In this document: positions 51,623 to 60,568 of the stretch, in pieces
How the letters are laid out: each line of letters starts with the position of its first letter
Position numbering within the stretch: position 1 is the stretch's first letter
Source of the DNA: PGZG01 sp046292765
GTDB taxonomy: Bacteria; Pseudomonadota; Gammaproteobacteria; Pseudomonadales; Alcanivoracaceae
Reading direction: 5' to 3'
NCBI GenBank assembly: GCA_046292765.1
Contig: JBKBQA010000006.1
Span: 62,001-126,000 of the forward strand
DNA: 64,000 nt
Position numbers and translations under genes: made by a program
The notes under the pieces: model-generated
Databases searched by the model: none
Seen by the model: the letters and a program-made list of their open reading frames with translations, nothing else
Told to the model about the DNA's origin: nothing

Positions 51623-52478
51623 TCCACTGCTCGATCCCGGCGCTGCGGTACTTGTGCCGATGCAGGGCAAAGTAGAAGTGACGACGGAAATCCCGGTGCG
51701 GTACCGCCAGCGGTATCAGGCTGCCACGCCGGAACGCTTCCGTGAGGGTGACCCGGGACAGGCAGCCGATACCAAGCCCGGCCTCGACAGCCCGCTTGAT
51801 CGCTTCAGTGTGCTGCAATTCCAGAAGCACCTGCAGTTGCGGCAGCAGGCCGTGCAGGGCGCGATCAAAGGTCTGGCGGGTGCCTGAGCCCGGCTCCCGC
51901 AGGATCCAGGTGGCCGCTGTCAGGGCCTGATCATCCAGCACAGGTTGTCTGGCGAGTGGATGGTCGGGGGCGCAAAACACCACCAGTTCATCCTCCTGCC
52001 AGCGGCTCAGCTGAATATCGGGGTGATGAAGCTCGCCCTCGATCAGGCCGATATCAATCTCGAAGTTGCTGACTTTTGCGGCGATCTCCGCAGTATTGGC
52101 CACTTCGAGGGAGACCCGTCCATGGCCTTCGGCGGCCATGTAGCGGGCCATGATCTCCACAGCCAGATAGTTGCCGATGGTCAGGGTGGCACCCACCTTG
52201 AGCAGCCCGCTTTGCTGCTGCCCGGCTAGCGCCCGTTGCAGGTCCTGTGCCTGGGCCAGCAGGGCTTCCGCCCGGGGGCGAATCAGGTGGCCCAGCTCGT
52301 TCAGTTGCAGCCGCTTGCCAACCCGGTCAAACAGCTGGATGCCAAACTGCTGTTCCAGTTCTCGCAGGGCGCTGCTGGCGGCAGATTGGGACATGGCGAG
52401 GGATTCCGCCGCCCGGGTCAGGTTTTGCAGACCGGCGATGGCAAGAAAGACCTCAAGCTGGCGAAGGGTATATTTCAC
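51561..52478 (-). CDS. LysR-family regulator, FinR-like
   Basis: 305 aa. N-terminal winged helix (TLRQLEVFLAIAGLQNLTRAAESLAMSQSAASSALRELEQQFG) and a two-lobed LysR effector domain. It is divergent from fpr with 102 bp between starts. This arrangement is that of Pseudomonas finR, which activates fpr under redox or sulfite/superoxide stress. The gene is therefore called FinR-like on context plus family, not on direct sequence comparison. Confidence 0.85.
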   Translation of the reverse strand: MKYTLRQLEVFLAIAGLQNLTRAAESLAMSQSAASSALRELEQQFGIQLFDRVGKRLQLNELGHLIRPRAEALLAQAQDLQRALAGQQQSGLLKVGATLTIGNYLAVEIMARYMAAEGHGRVSLEVANTAEIAAKVSNFEIDIGLIEGELHHPDIQLSRWQEDELVVFCAPDHPLARQPVLDDQALTAATWILREPGSGTRQTFDRALHGLLPQLQVLLELQHTEAIKRAVEAGLGIGCLSRVTLTEAFRRGSLIPLAVPHRDFRRHFYFALHRHKYRSAGIEQWIRLCQSAAAAESPQAHDAPA

Positions 52479-52580
52479 AATCGTTCGACTTTATAGGTTA
52501 TGTAATTCGGAATATCCCATTTTTCAGATTGATTGCACAGGGCTATTCTGCCTGCCATCAGATGGCCCTGGAGTCCTGAA
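52479..52580. promoter_or_regulatory. Divergent finR-like/fpr promoter region
   Basis: 102 bp between divergent starts. Near 52490-52515 the sequence ATAGGTTATGTAATTCGG has an A/T-rich dyad with T-N11-A spacing suitable for a LysR regulator. A precise operator cannot be fixed from one copy. Confidence 0.4.
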
Positions 52581-53354
52581 ATGAGCAACCTGAACGTCGA
52601 GCGCGTCACCCATGTGCACCACTGGAACGACACCCTGTTCAGTTTCCGCACCACTCGTGACCCCGGTTTTCGCTTCCGCAATGGTCATTTCACCATGATC
52701 GGGCTGGAGCTGGAGGGGCGGCCGTTGCTGCGCGCCTATTCCATCGCCAGTGCCAACTACGATGAGGAAATGGAGTTTTTCTCGATCAAGGTGCCGGACG
52801 GGCCGCTGACCTCAAAACTGCAATCACTCAAGGTGGGCGACAATGTGCTGGTGGGCCGGAAGCCGACCGGCACGCTGGTGGCGGATAATCTGCTGCCCGG
52901 CAAACGGCTGTGGTTGCTTAGCACCGGCACGGGTCTGGCACCGTTTATGAGCATCATCCGCGATCCGGAGATTTACCAGCAGTTTGATCAGATCATTCTG
53001 ACCCATGGCGTGCGCCACGTATCCGAGCTGGCCTATCAGCAGATCATCACCGACGAGCTGCCCAACAACGAATTTTTTGGCGAGCAGGTGCGTCATCAGT
53101 TGCTCTACTACCCGACAGTGACCCGCGAGGCGTTCCGCAATCAGGGTCGGCTGACGGACCTGATGGCCAGTGGCAAGCTCTATTCCGATCTGGGCCTGCC
53201 GACACCGGATCCCGATCACGACCGCTTCATGCTCTGCGGCAGCCCGGCGATGCTCAAGGACCTTACTGCATTGCTAGACCAGCAAGGTTTTCGGGAAACC
53301 CGTCAGGGACAGTCGGGTCACTATGTGATTGAGCGGGCATTTGTGGAGAAATAA
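52581..53354 (+). CDS. fpr: Ferredoxin-NADP+ reductase
   Basis: 257 aa from ATG 52581 (GGAG 9 nt upstream). FAD-binding LLRAYSIAS (RxYS), NADPH-binding GTGLAPFMSI, and C-terminal FMLCGSPAMLKDL and ERAFVEK are all in place, as in bacterial Fpr. It passes electrons between NADPH and ferredoxin or flavodoxin and protects against oxidative stress. Divergent finR-like gene suggests control by that regulator. A CCCGGTC/GACCGGG hairpin follows (53380-53397). Confidence 0.95.
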   Translation: MSNLNVERVTHVHHWNDTLFSFRTTRDPGFRFRNGHFTMIGLELEGRPLLRAYSIASANYDEEMEFFSIKVPDGPLTSKLQSLKVGDNVLVGRKPTGTLVADNLLPGKRLWLLSTGTGLAPFMSIIRDPEIYQQFDQIILTHGVRHVSELAYQQIITDELPNNEFFGEQVRHQLLYYPTVTREAFRNQGRLTDLMASGKLYSDLGLPTPDPDHDRFMLCGSPAMLKDLTALLDQQGFRETRQGQSGHYVIERAFVEK

Positions 53355-53379
53355 TCGCCAATAGCACTATCGCTGTAGC

Positions 53380-53397
53380 CCGGTCCTGTGACCGGGT
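53380..53397 (+). terminator. Hairpin after fpr
   Basis: CCCGGTC-CTGT-GACCGGG, a 7-bp perfect stem followed by TTCCCCTTT. Terminator-like, and its GTAGCCCGG context also resembles small REP palindromes. Confidence 0.6.
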
Positions 53398-53560
53398 TCC
53401 CCTTTCCCGACAATGCTGTTTTGCCAGTCTGTTTTTCTTCTCAGCTATAAGTAGTATTAAGGGTTCCTGTAGTAACGTCTGGTGTACATCCGATGTCTCT
53501 GATTGAACCGTTCTCACGGTCTGCGCGGGCGCCTTTCCCGGCCAGTCCGATGCGTCGGTT

Positions 53561-55372
53561 ATGACAGCGAGGACTGCCTTGACCCGTCCCGCTGATGATC
53601 GCCTTGCCCGCCTGTTTGCCGGCCTCTACGGAGAGGTTCGTCAGGATCGCCCTGCGGCGACGGATGAACAGCTGCGCGCCTGGCTTGCCAGCGTTGATCC
53701 CGCCACTCGGGATCCGCTCGACGAGATCCAGAGCCGCGAGGCCGGCTACTCGTTGTCAGCGCGCCAGATCGGGGTGATCCGTCTCGGCCACGAGCTGTTA
53801 AGAGCCTATTTTTCCCAACCGGTGTTCCACCCGGAGCTTGGGCACGGATTGCTTTCTGCTAGTGGTCGCTTACTGGCAGAGGCGCTGCCCGTGGATGGGT
53901 GGCTGCTTCGTCCCCAGCATCCCGTGCACGGACTGATGGCCCTGATCGAGACTGTCGCCTGCGGCTGGGACCCCTCCCTCCCGCAGGCGATGGATATCTG
54001 CAATACGGTGTCTGACTGGTTGCGCCGAAGTGAACCCGTGGCTGATACCCTGGCCACTGCGCAGCTGTGGTGGGCCGAGGCGCAGTCCCGGCAGGAACGC
54101 ATTGCCGCCCGAGTGGCCGAGTCCGAGGCCGGGGCGCTGCGCTTGCGTTATGTGCGTCAGGTGGCGGCGCGGATGCTCAACCGCCAGTTGGCAGGAAGGC
54201 CGCTGCCGGACTTTGTGGTTCAGGATGTGGTCGAGCAGTGGTCGGCGGCGTTTCAGTGGGCGTTGTTGAATGGCGGTGAGCGTTCGCCGTTGTGGCAAAA
54301 GCTGGTGAGGGGGTTCGGGCTGCTGGTCTGGGCACTGCAGCCCGAGGCGGCGGATACTGCCCAGCGAGGCAAGCTGACCCGGGTGGTGGAGCAGTTGCGC
54401 GCCGAACTGCTGCCGCTGCTGGATGATCTGGTGGCGGACGAACTGGTGCGCCAGCGTCTTAATGAGCAGATTGAAGTCGCCATGCTTTGTCAGCTGAACA
54501 GCCGGCCGATGGATTACGCCTCTGTGCCGCCGGTGGCAGGGGGCTCGCTGCTTGATGATGCCGGCGCCGGTGTCAGTCAGGATCTGCTCTCGGAGGTTGC
54601 GGCCATCCACGTTGGCGACTGGTTTATGGTGCCGGAAAGCGGCCGTCGTATGCGGTTGCAGTTGAAGCTGGATGAGTATCAGCAGTTGCTGTTCGTCAAT
54701 CAGGCTGGCGTGCGGTTGGTCAGTGCATCATTCGAGGAGTTTGCCTGGCAGTTTTCGTCCGCGGCGATCTCGGCCGTGGTGGCGCCGGTGCCGCTGATCG
54801 ACTGGAGCTCCGAACGACTCAACGCGCTGGCCGAGCAGTATCGGGTTCGTCAGGAAGCCCGCCAGACGGAGCACAAGGCTCTGATTGAAGCGCAGGCCCG
54901 TGAGGCGGAGGCGCGAGAGCACGCCCGGCGCAAGGCGCTGGACGAGGCGCGCCGTCTCAGTGATGCCCGCCAACAGCAGGAGCAGGAGCAGGTCGCACTG
55001 AAAGCGGCGGAAGAGGATCTGGAGCTTACGCGTCGGGCTGCGGTTGCTGCAGACCATGGTGTCACCGAGGCCCAGCGGCGGCAGCGGGCCAGATTGCTGG
55101 TGAGCGGTCTGACCATGGGAGCCTGGTTGATATTTCATGGCGAGACGGGCGTCGCGATCCGGCGTAAGCTGGCGGTGGTACTACCATCCAGTGGCAAGTA
55201 CATCTTTGTCGACAGGGTTGGCACGGACAAGTATGACATCGGCCGTGACGCTCTGATCGAGGCCATTGCCAGCGGTGCGGTGGAAGTGGCCAGCAAGGAC
55301 ACGCGCTTTGATGATGCCCTGACCCGAGTGGTGGACGGCATCAGACTTGAACGAGGGTTCGTTGATGACTGA
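53561..55372 (+). CDS. DUF1631-like large cytoplasmic protein
   Basis: 603 aa. No signal peptide. Helical N-terminal two thirds, an Ala/Glu/Arg-rich coiled coil (about residues 425-500), then a beta domain (LTMGAWLIFHGETGVAIRRK, followed by SGKYIFVDRVG) like the C-terminus of DUF1631 proteins, which is PilZ-related. ATG 53561 has a weak site; TTG 53579 with GCGAGGA upstream is a credible alternative start. Overlaps the PilZ gene by 8 nt. Likely part of c-di-GMP-linked signalling, function unproven. Confidence 0.7.
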   Translation: MTARTALTRPADDRLARLFAGLYGEVRQDRPAATDEQLRAWLASVDPATRDPLDEIQSREAGYSLSARQIGVIRLGHELLRAYFSQPVFHPELGHGLLSASGRLLAEALPVDGWLLRPQHPVHGLMALIETVACGWDPSLPQAMDICNTVSDWLRRSEPVADTLATAQLWWAEAQSRQERIAARVAESEAGALRLRYVRQVAARMLNRQLAGRPLPDFVVQDVVEQWSAAFQWALLNGGERSPLWQKLVRGFGLLVWALQPEAADTAQRGKLTRVVEQLRAELLPLLDDLVADELVRQRLNEQIEVAMLCQLNSRPMDYASVPPVAGGSLLDDAGAGVSQDLLSEVAAIHVGDWFMVPESGRRMRLQLKLDEYQQLLFVNQAGVRLVSASFEEFAWQFSSAAISAVVAPVPLIDWSSERLNALAEQYRVRQEARQTEHKALIEAQAREAEAREHARRKALDEARRLSDARQQQEQEQVALKAAEEDLELTRRAAVAADHGVTEAQRRQRARLLVSGLTMGAWLIFHGETGVAIRRKLAVVLPSSGKYIFVDRVGTDKYDIGRDALIEAIASGAVEVASKDTRFDDALTRVVDGIRLERGFVDD

Positions 55373-55718
55373 CGGGAGTGACCAGCGTGGTGAACTTCGC
55401 CTGCCGCTGACCGTGCCCGTGTTTGTTGAATTGCCCGAGCGTGATGAAGCCAGCACCGATGCGCCTCCTTTGTTGCTGTGCCGACTGGTGGATTTCTCTG
55501 CCAACGGTGTCCGTATCCGGCTTGACCGCCCACTGCCGGAAGGCGCCATCCTGCGATTGTCGGCCCGGCTGCCGGGCCATCAAGTTCCCCTCACTCTGGT
55601 CGGAGAGGTACGTTGGGTGAGGCCGGAAGGACAGGCCTTTCTGGTTGGTTTCAGCCTCTACGAGGCAGACCAGACCGACATCCTGCAGTGGAAGTCGCTG
55701 GTCGCGGGAACCTTCTGA
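55365..55718 (+). CDS. PilZ-domain c-di-GMP receptor
   Basis: 117 aa from ATG 55365, overlapping the preceding stop. The binding motifs are R-x-x-x-R (RGELR, residues about 8-12) and D-x-S-x-x-G (DFSANG), spaced as in PilZ. It should bind c-di-GMP and act on an adjacent partner, probably the preceding DUF1631-like protein. Two GGDEF proteins are nearby in the window. Confidence 0.85.
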   Translation: MTDGSDQRGELRLPLTVPVFVELPERDEASTDAPPLLLCRLVDFSANGVRIRLDRPLPEGAILRLSARLPGHQVPLTLVGEVRWVRPEGQAFLVGFSLYEADQTDILQWKSLVAGTF

Positions 55719-55855
55719 TCATTCTTTATTCTGTTCTTTGGCCAGTCTTTGGAAATATATTCCGTTTGATTATATAGATACAATTACACGGTCTTTTTCA
55801 GCATCAGGACCGGTTCGTATCATGCTCACCCTGATAGAGCCCGTCTGGAGTCGTC

Positions 55856-56566
55856 ATGAATAGCCCGCAATTGATCGCCCGTGTTCCCTCCAACAGTGCC
55901 GGCCTGAGTGTCGAGGCGCTGGCGGAGCTGAACCGCGCGTATCGGCCGCTGAGCTTCGATGCCCGGATTGGTCGCCTGTACGAGGAGTTCGGCGACAGCC
56001 CGATTCTGGTGACTTCTTCGTTCGCTGCGACATCGGCCTATTTCCTGCACATTATCAACAGCATCCGCCCGCAGCAGGTGATCCACTTTATTGATACGGG
56101 TTTCCACTTTGAGGAAACCATCAAGTACCGCAACTACCTCGCCAGCCTGTTCAATCTGAAGGTCGAGGACGTCAAGCCTGATCACCACCACCATCAGTAC
56201 GCGGTCAATGAACGGCTCTGGGAAACGGATCCGGATCTGTGCTGCTCGGTTAACAAGGTGGAGCCGCTGGAAGCGGTCAAGCTGGATTTCCATATCTGGG
56301 TATCCAGCCTGATGGGCTGGCAAACCGATCACCGGGCAGGTCTGGATGTGTTTGAAGAGCGCCGAGGCATCATCAAGTTCAATCCGATGATTGATGTTAC
56401 CCGTGAGCAGCGCGATGCCTACATTGCCGAGCACAAGCTGCCGTTCCATCCGCTGGTGGCCGAGGGCTACTCGTCAATCGGTTGCAGTCATTGCACCGTC
56501 AAGGGTGACGGTCGCAGTGGTCGCTGGCAGGGCAAGCCGAAGACCGAATGTGGTCTGCACCTCTGA
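55856..56566 (+). CDS. cysH: APS/PAPS reductase, Fe-S type
   Basis: 236 aa from ATG 55856. P-loop-like SSFAATSAYFLHII, then C129-C130 (DLCCSVNKVEPL) and C210-C213 (GCSHC) that ligate a [4Fe-4S] cluster, and the ECGLHL tail with catalytic Cys. The two Cys pairs indicate the APS-reducing group found in Pseudomonas rather than the Fe-S-free E. coli PAPS reductase. CC is normally followed by xxRKxxPL; here Arg is Asn. Reduces (P)APS to sulfite in cysteine synthesis. Confidence 0.92.
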   Translation: MNSPQLIARVPSNSAGLSVEALAELNRAYRPLSFDARIGRLYEEFGDSPILVTSSFAATSAYFLHIINSIRPQQVIHFIDTGFHFEETIKYRNYLASLFNLKVEDVKPDHHHHQYAVNERLWETDPDLCCSVNKVEPLEAVKLDFHIWVSSLMGWQTDHRAGLDVFEERRGIIKFNPMIDVTREQRDAYIAEHKLPFHPLVAEGYSSIGCSHCTVKGDGRSGRWQGKPKTECGLHL

Positions 56567-56568
56567 GA

Positions 56569-58491
56569 TCAATCCTGTCTGCCTGGCGTGTCGCCGGGCA
56601 GACAGACCACCCTGTTCCTGCCGTCTCCTTTTGCCTGATAGAGAGCTTCGTCGGCCCGCTGAAGCAGGCGGGCTTCGATTTTCGGTGAGTTCGGCACCAT
56701 ACAGGTGACCCCGACACTGACCGTAACCTGTACTTTTTCGTCCGTGATCTGGAATGGTGTTTCGCCGATCCGTCGACGGATGCGTTCGGCAACCGCACGG
56801 GCACCCTCCAGCTCGGTTTCCGGTAGCACCACACAAAACTCCTCGCCGCCGTAACGAGCCACTACATCGGAGTCTCGCGCCACGCAGTGGCGTAGCTGGT
56901 CCGCCACCATGCGCAAACAATCATCGCCGATCTGATGGCCATAGTGATCGTTAAAGCGCTTGAAATGATCAATGTCCAGCAAAATCACCGCCAGTGGATG
57001 CTGGTATCGAAAACAGCGGGTCACTTCGCGATCAAGAAAGTTGTCGAGAAAGCGTCGGTTACGCATGCCGGTCAGTGCGTCTGTGTCACTGAGTTCCTGC
57101 AGGATAGTATTGGCTTTTGCCAGCTCCTCTGTTCGCTCCGCCACCTTCTGCTCCAGTTGCAGGTTGGCCTGCGTTTGCGCATTTAGCGCCTGCTCCTGGG
57201 CCAGTCTGGCGCGGCGCTCGTTCTGCAGCGCTTCCATCTGGGCCCGATAACGACGGCGCCTTTCGTCATTGATGCGCTCTGCCAGTGCAAACGACAGTAG
57301 CACCACCAACAGAATGGAGCCGATTTGCACCGCGTTATCCGTGAAAACATTCTGTGGCAGTAGCGTCAGTTTGCTGGCAGCCAGAATCAACCCCCCCATC
57401 AGCAGCGCTCCCCAGGCCGGCACATAGAACAGCGCGGGTCGTTCACCACGCATGGCACAGTAGAAGCCAACGCCGAGTGCCGCCATGCAGCCGATTACCG
57501 AGCCGCCCATAACCAGCACAAGCATGGTGTTATAGGGAACGACAAACACCGAGACCATCATGCCCGTGGCCACCAGCGTGACGACGCGAAAGCTGTTGCG
57601 CACCCAAAGTGACAGGCTGTCGCGGTGGAGTTGCAGGAAGTTCATAGTAAACAGCAGGGCAAATATCACCGTACTGCTGAGAAAAAAGCCGATGCTCTGG
57701 CCGTTCCAGTAGATGGCTTCGGGCCAGAAATACTGGAAAGAGTAGCCCGTTAGCGAAGACACAAATAACGGCACAGATAGCACGAAGCCGACGTAGTAGA
57801 GGTAGCTGCGATCGCCAATGCCGATGTACATGAACAGGTTGTAGATCAGCATGACCAGCATGGCACCAAAGTACACGCCGGCGATCAGTTGTCGGGCCTG
57901 GTCATGGCTGGCAAAGGCGGTTTTCTCCCACAGGGTGAGGGGCAGCTGCACCACCCCATTGGTGCGCACATGGAGCAGCAGGGTCACGGTGCCGTCTTTG
58001 GGCAGGCGGGTGGGAATGACAAAATAGTGATGGTTGATGGGGCGTTCATGATGGGGGCGATGGTCGCCGAGCAGGTGACGGTCAATCAGTTCTCCGCCGT
58101 GGATCAGGTAAACCGCAACATGGTCGAGGGACGGGTAAGCGATCTCGAGCAGAAAATCCTTCAGTGACGGATGGTCGTTTTGCAGGTCCACCCGGAACCA
58201 CCAGTCATGATGGTCGATGCCGAGGTTGACGGCCCGGCCCGTCGCCGGCTTCCATGGCGTACTTTCGTCAAGCAGGTCGCTGACGGTCAGTCTGCCGGTG
58301 TCGTCGCGCAGGGACTGCAGCAGACTGCTGAGCTCGGTCTGCGGTTGTCGGCCATCAATGACGACGGTTGCTTCTGACAACATCGGTAGCAATGCCAGCG
58401 AGGCCAGCAGCAGTAGCAGGATGGCGTGGCGCAGCAGCCGCTCACCGGGTGGCGTTCGTTGCCGGACGGTAGGAGAGGGCATTCCCTGCAT
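56569..58491 (-). CDS. 7TMR-DISM diguanylate cyclase
   Basis: 640 aa from ATG 58491 (GGAGGAAA 8 nt upstream; a longer frame to 58527). Signal peptide (LLLLLASLALLPMLSEA), 7TMR-DISMED2 extracellular domain with WWFRVDLQND, seven helices of the DISM module (about residues 185-395), a Glu/Arg coiled coil, and GGDEF domain with TDALTGMRNRRFLDNF and ARYGGEEFCVVLPE. The GGEEF site is intact. It would synthesise c-di-GMP in response to an external, possibly carbohydrate, signal. Confidence 0.93.
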   Translation of the reverse strand: MQGMPSPTVRQRTPPGERLLRHAILLLLLASLALLPMLSEATVVIDGRQPQTELSSLLQSLRDDTGRLTVSDLLDESTPWKPATGRAVNLGIDHHDWWFRVDLQNDHPSLKDFLLEIAYPSLDHVAVYLIHGGELIDRHLLGDHRPHHERPINHHYFVIPTRLPKDGTVTLLLHVRTNGVVQLPLTLWEKTAFASHDQARQLIAGVYFGAMLVMLIYNLFMYIGIGDRSYLYYVGFVLSVPLFVSSLTGYSFQYFWPEAIYWNGQSIGFFLSSTVIFALLFTMNFLQLHRDSLSLWVRNSFRVVTLVATGMMVSVFVVPYNTMLVLVMGGSVIGCMAALGVGFYCAMRGERPALFYVPAWGALLMGGLILAASKLTLLPQNVFTDNAVQIGSILLVVLLSFALAERINDERRRRYRAQMEALQNERRARLAQEQALNAQTQANLQLEQKVAERTEELAKANTILQELSDTDALTGMRNRRFLDNFLDREVTRCFRYQHPLAVILLDIDHFKRFNDHYGHQIGDDCLRMVADQLRHCVARDSDVVARYGGEEFCVVLPETELEGARAVAERIRRRIGETPFQITDEKVQVTVSVGVTCMVPNSPKIEARLLQRADEALYQAKGDGRNRVVCLPGDTPGRQD

Positions 58492-58758
58492 GGCGTGTTT
58501 CCTCCGTTGCGGTCCGGTCTGCCCCACTGGCAGGTGGCGCTGGGACTGCTATCATTGACTAGCTATTTAGTATTAGTCCTGATAGTGAAATAGTATTAGC
58601 TGGTGTGCGCTGTGTCACAGCTTTGCTGTGTCGCCTGTCTGTAAAGGATGACCGTTGGTCAGGCCCACCGCCCAATTTATCAGGACAGTTGTCCTCCCGG
58701 CCAATGGACTTCCGATCCGGAACAACTAGCCTTGCCAATCCCTTTATCCGGAGCCCTT

Positions 58759-59391
58759 ATGTCGTCTTCCGAGTCCTCCCAGCCCCGTCGGGGCAATGCC
58801 TTTACCAGCCTGCTTGGTCGCCTGGTCCTCTCCCTGTTCGGCTGGCGGGTGATCGGGCAGGTGCCGGATGTGCCGAAGGCGGTGCTAATAGGTGGGCCGC
58901 ATACATCGAACTGGGACGGTGTCGTCACTCTGGCAGCGATGGTGATGCTGCGGCTGGACGCCCGGGTGATGATCAAGGATGGCGCTTTTGTTGGCCCGCT
59001 CGGCTGGCTGCTGCGCTGGCTTGGCGCCATGCCCATCGACCGTAACAGCGCCCGCGATGTGGTGCAGCAGACCGTGGATCAGCTCAACGCCCACCAGCGA
59101 TTGATGATCATCGTGGCTCCAGAGGGGACCCGTGACGGGGCCAGCCAGTGGAAGTCGGGATTCTGGCGCATCGCCCGTGGCGCCGGTGTGCCCATTATTG
59201 TGGCAACGGCAGATCACCAAAAAAAGGAAATCGCCTTCCCCGGCCTGGTGATGCCGGGGCAGGATATGGACGCGGATATCGCTCGGGTTCTGGAATGCTA
59301 TCGTGGCGTCGAACCGCGCCATCCGGCGCGTTTGTCTGCGCCGCTGGCAGCCATGCGTCAGCAGCAGCTCGGTCAGCAGGAGTGTGATTGA
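58759..59391 (+). CDS. Lysophospholipid acyltransferase-like protein
   Basis: 210 aa from ATG 58759 (GGAG 7 nt upstream). Short PlsC-type acyltransferase: GGPHTSNWDGVV (H-x4-D catalytic dyad) and VAPEGTRDGASQWKSGFW. The shape (SNWD, EGTR, KSGFW) matches small acyltransferases of lysophospholipid/ornithine lipid metabolism. The next gene is 1 bp downstream and encodes a thioesterase-like protein. Confidence 0.85.
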   Translation: MSSSESSQPRRGNAFTSLLGRLVLSLFGWRVIGQVPDVPKAVLIGGPHTSNWDGVVTLAAMVMLRLDARVMIKDGAFVGPLGWLLRWLGAMPIDRNSARDVVQQTVDQLNAHQRLMIIVAPEGTRDGASQWKSGFWRIARGAGVPIIVATADHQKKEIAFPGLVMPGQDMDADIARVLECYRGVEPRHPARLSAPLAAMRQQQLGQQECD

Positions 59392-59392
59392 G

Positions 59393-59800
59393 ATGTTCGA
59401 GCTGATCCTCGCGCCTCGTTTTTATGAGACGGACGCCTTTGGCCATATCAATAACACCACGGTTGCCGGCTGGTTCGAGACCGGCCGGGCGCCGCTGTTC
59501 CAGATGTTTTCTACCGGCTCGGACGCAGCGTCATTGCCCCTGATTCTGGCGCGGATTGAAATCGATTTCGTTACCCAGCTGTATTACGGTGCCGACGTTC
59601 TGCTGCGCACCGGCATTGGCGACATTGGCAACAGTTCATTCGTGGTGCTGCAACAGGCGTGGCAGAACGGAGTGCTGGCGGCCAGAGGCAGAGCAGTACA
59701 GGTATATTTTGATCATCAGAAGCAGGCATCGCAGCCGCTGACAGAGAGTCTGCGTGGGCAGCTGGCGTGTCATCTGATTCATAACGACGAGAGGAAATAG
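59393..59800 (+). CDS. 4HBT-type acyl-CoA thioesterase
   Basis: 135 aa from ATG 59393. Hotdog fold with ETDAFGHINNTTVAGWFETG, the D-x-x-G-H-x-N-N active site of 4-hydroxybenzoyl-CoA thioesterase-like enzymes. Length matches. Located right after the acyltransferase gene, so both probably act on acyl-CoA/lipid intermediates. Confidence 0.85.
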   Translation: MFELILAPRFYETDAFGHINNTTVAGWFETGRAPLFQMFSTGSDAASLPLILARIEIDFVTQLYYGADVLLRTGIGDIGNSSFVVLQQAWQNGVLAARGRAVQVYFDHQKQASQPLTESLRGQLACHLIHNDERK

Positions 59801-59803
59801 ACG

Positions 59804-60478
59804 ATGGGCTATGTGGTTGCTGTTCCCGCCAATCCGGCACTGGTGTCCGGCGTTGAGGACTTTCTCAATGCGGTGAAGCATGGTCGCAGCAACAGCGCCG
59901 ATCTTTTCATCCAGATGGTGGACCATATGACGGACAGGATGCTGAGTCTGTTTCTGGTCGAGCCGTCCCGGATGATGGAACTGTCTGGCACTCAGGCCAA
60001 GGTGATTGATTTTGCTGTATCCACTGCCGGTAAGGCATCACACCTGCTAACCCGGCAGATATACAAAAAAACCAGCAACAGTGAATTTGCACCGATCGTT
60101 CAGCGCTTTGAAAGTCTGTACTGGCAGGCCGGCGCCGATAACGACAACCATGCCCAGCTTCAGTTTGTTATTGATGACGCCTTTGCTGCTGAGTTTCTGG
60201 CGGTGGTCAAGCTCTGTACTGAGGGCAATGGCGAGCAGAATGTGGAGCGCGTCTCGTTGATCATGGACCGGCTCAGCGATGAAATCATCGAGAACTTCTT
60301 CGTCGCCAATAATCGTCACGTGAAGATTGGCTTTGTTACTCAGAAGGCGGTGGATATCGGCATTGATGGCACGCGCAAGGCCGTCCATGCCGTCAATCAC
60401 AAGGTACTGAAGGGGCTGAACAACGACCAGTTGAAGGGCTTTATGGCCCATTATGCACCGATCGTCCGGCAGCGCTGA
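59804..60478 (+). CDS. Conserved hypothetical protein of 224 aa
   Basis: ATG 59804, 3 bp after the thioesterase stop, GAGAGGAAA upstream, thus same operon. Helical, no signal peptide or membrane helix. A distinctive RMLSLFLVEPSRMMELSG block and ENFFVANNRHVKIGF segment. No family recognised. Position with acyltransferase/thioesterase suggests a lipid connection only by association. Confidence 0.7.
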   Translation: MGYVVAVPANPALVSGVEDFLNAVKHGRSNSADLFIQMVDHMTDRMLSLFLVEPSRMMELSGTQAKVIDFAVSTAGKASHLLTRQIYKKTSNSEFAPIVQRFESLYWQAGADNDNHAQLQFVIDDAFAAEFLAVVKLCTEGNGEQNVERVSLIMDRLSDEIIENFFVANNRHVKIGFVTQKAVDIGIDGTRKAVHAVNHKVLKGLNNDQLKGFMAHYAPIVRQR

Positions 60479-60568
60479 TTTCGCAATCCTTGCACAATTG
60501 ATTGCCATTTTGCTGCACAAAGTCGGGTGAGCATCGGTACTGGAGATTAACCAGACGAGGATGCCACC

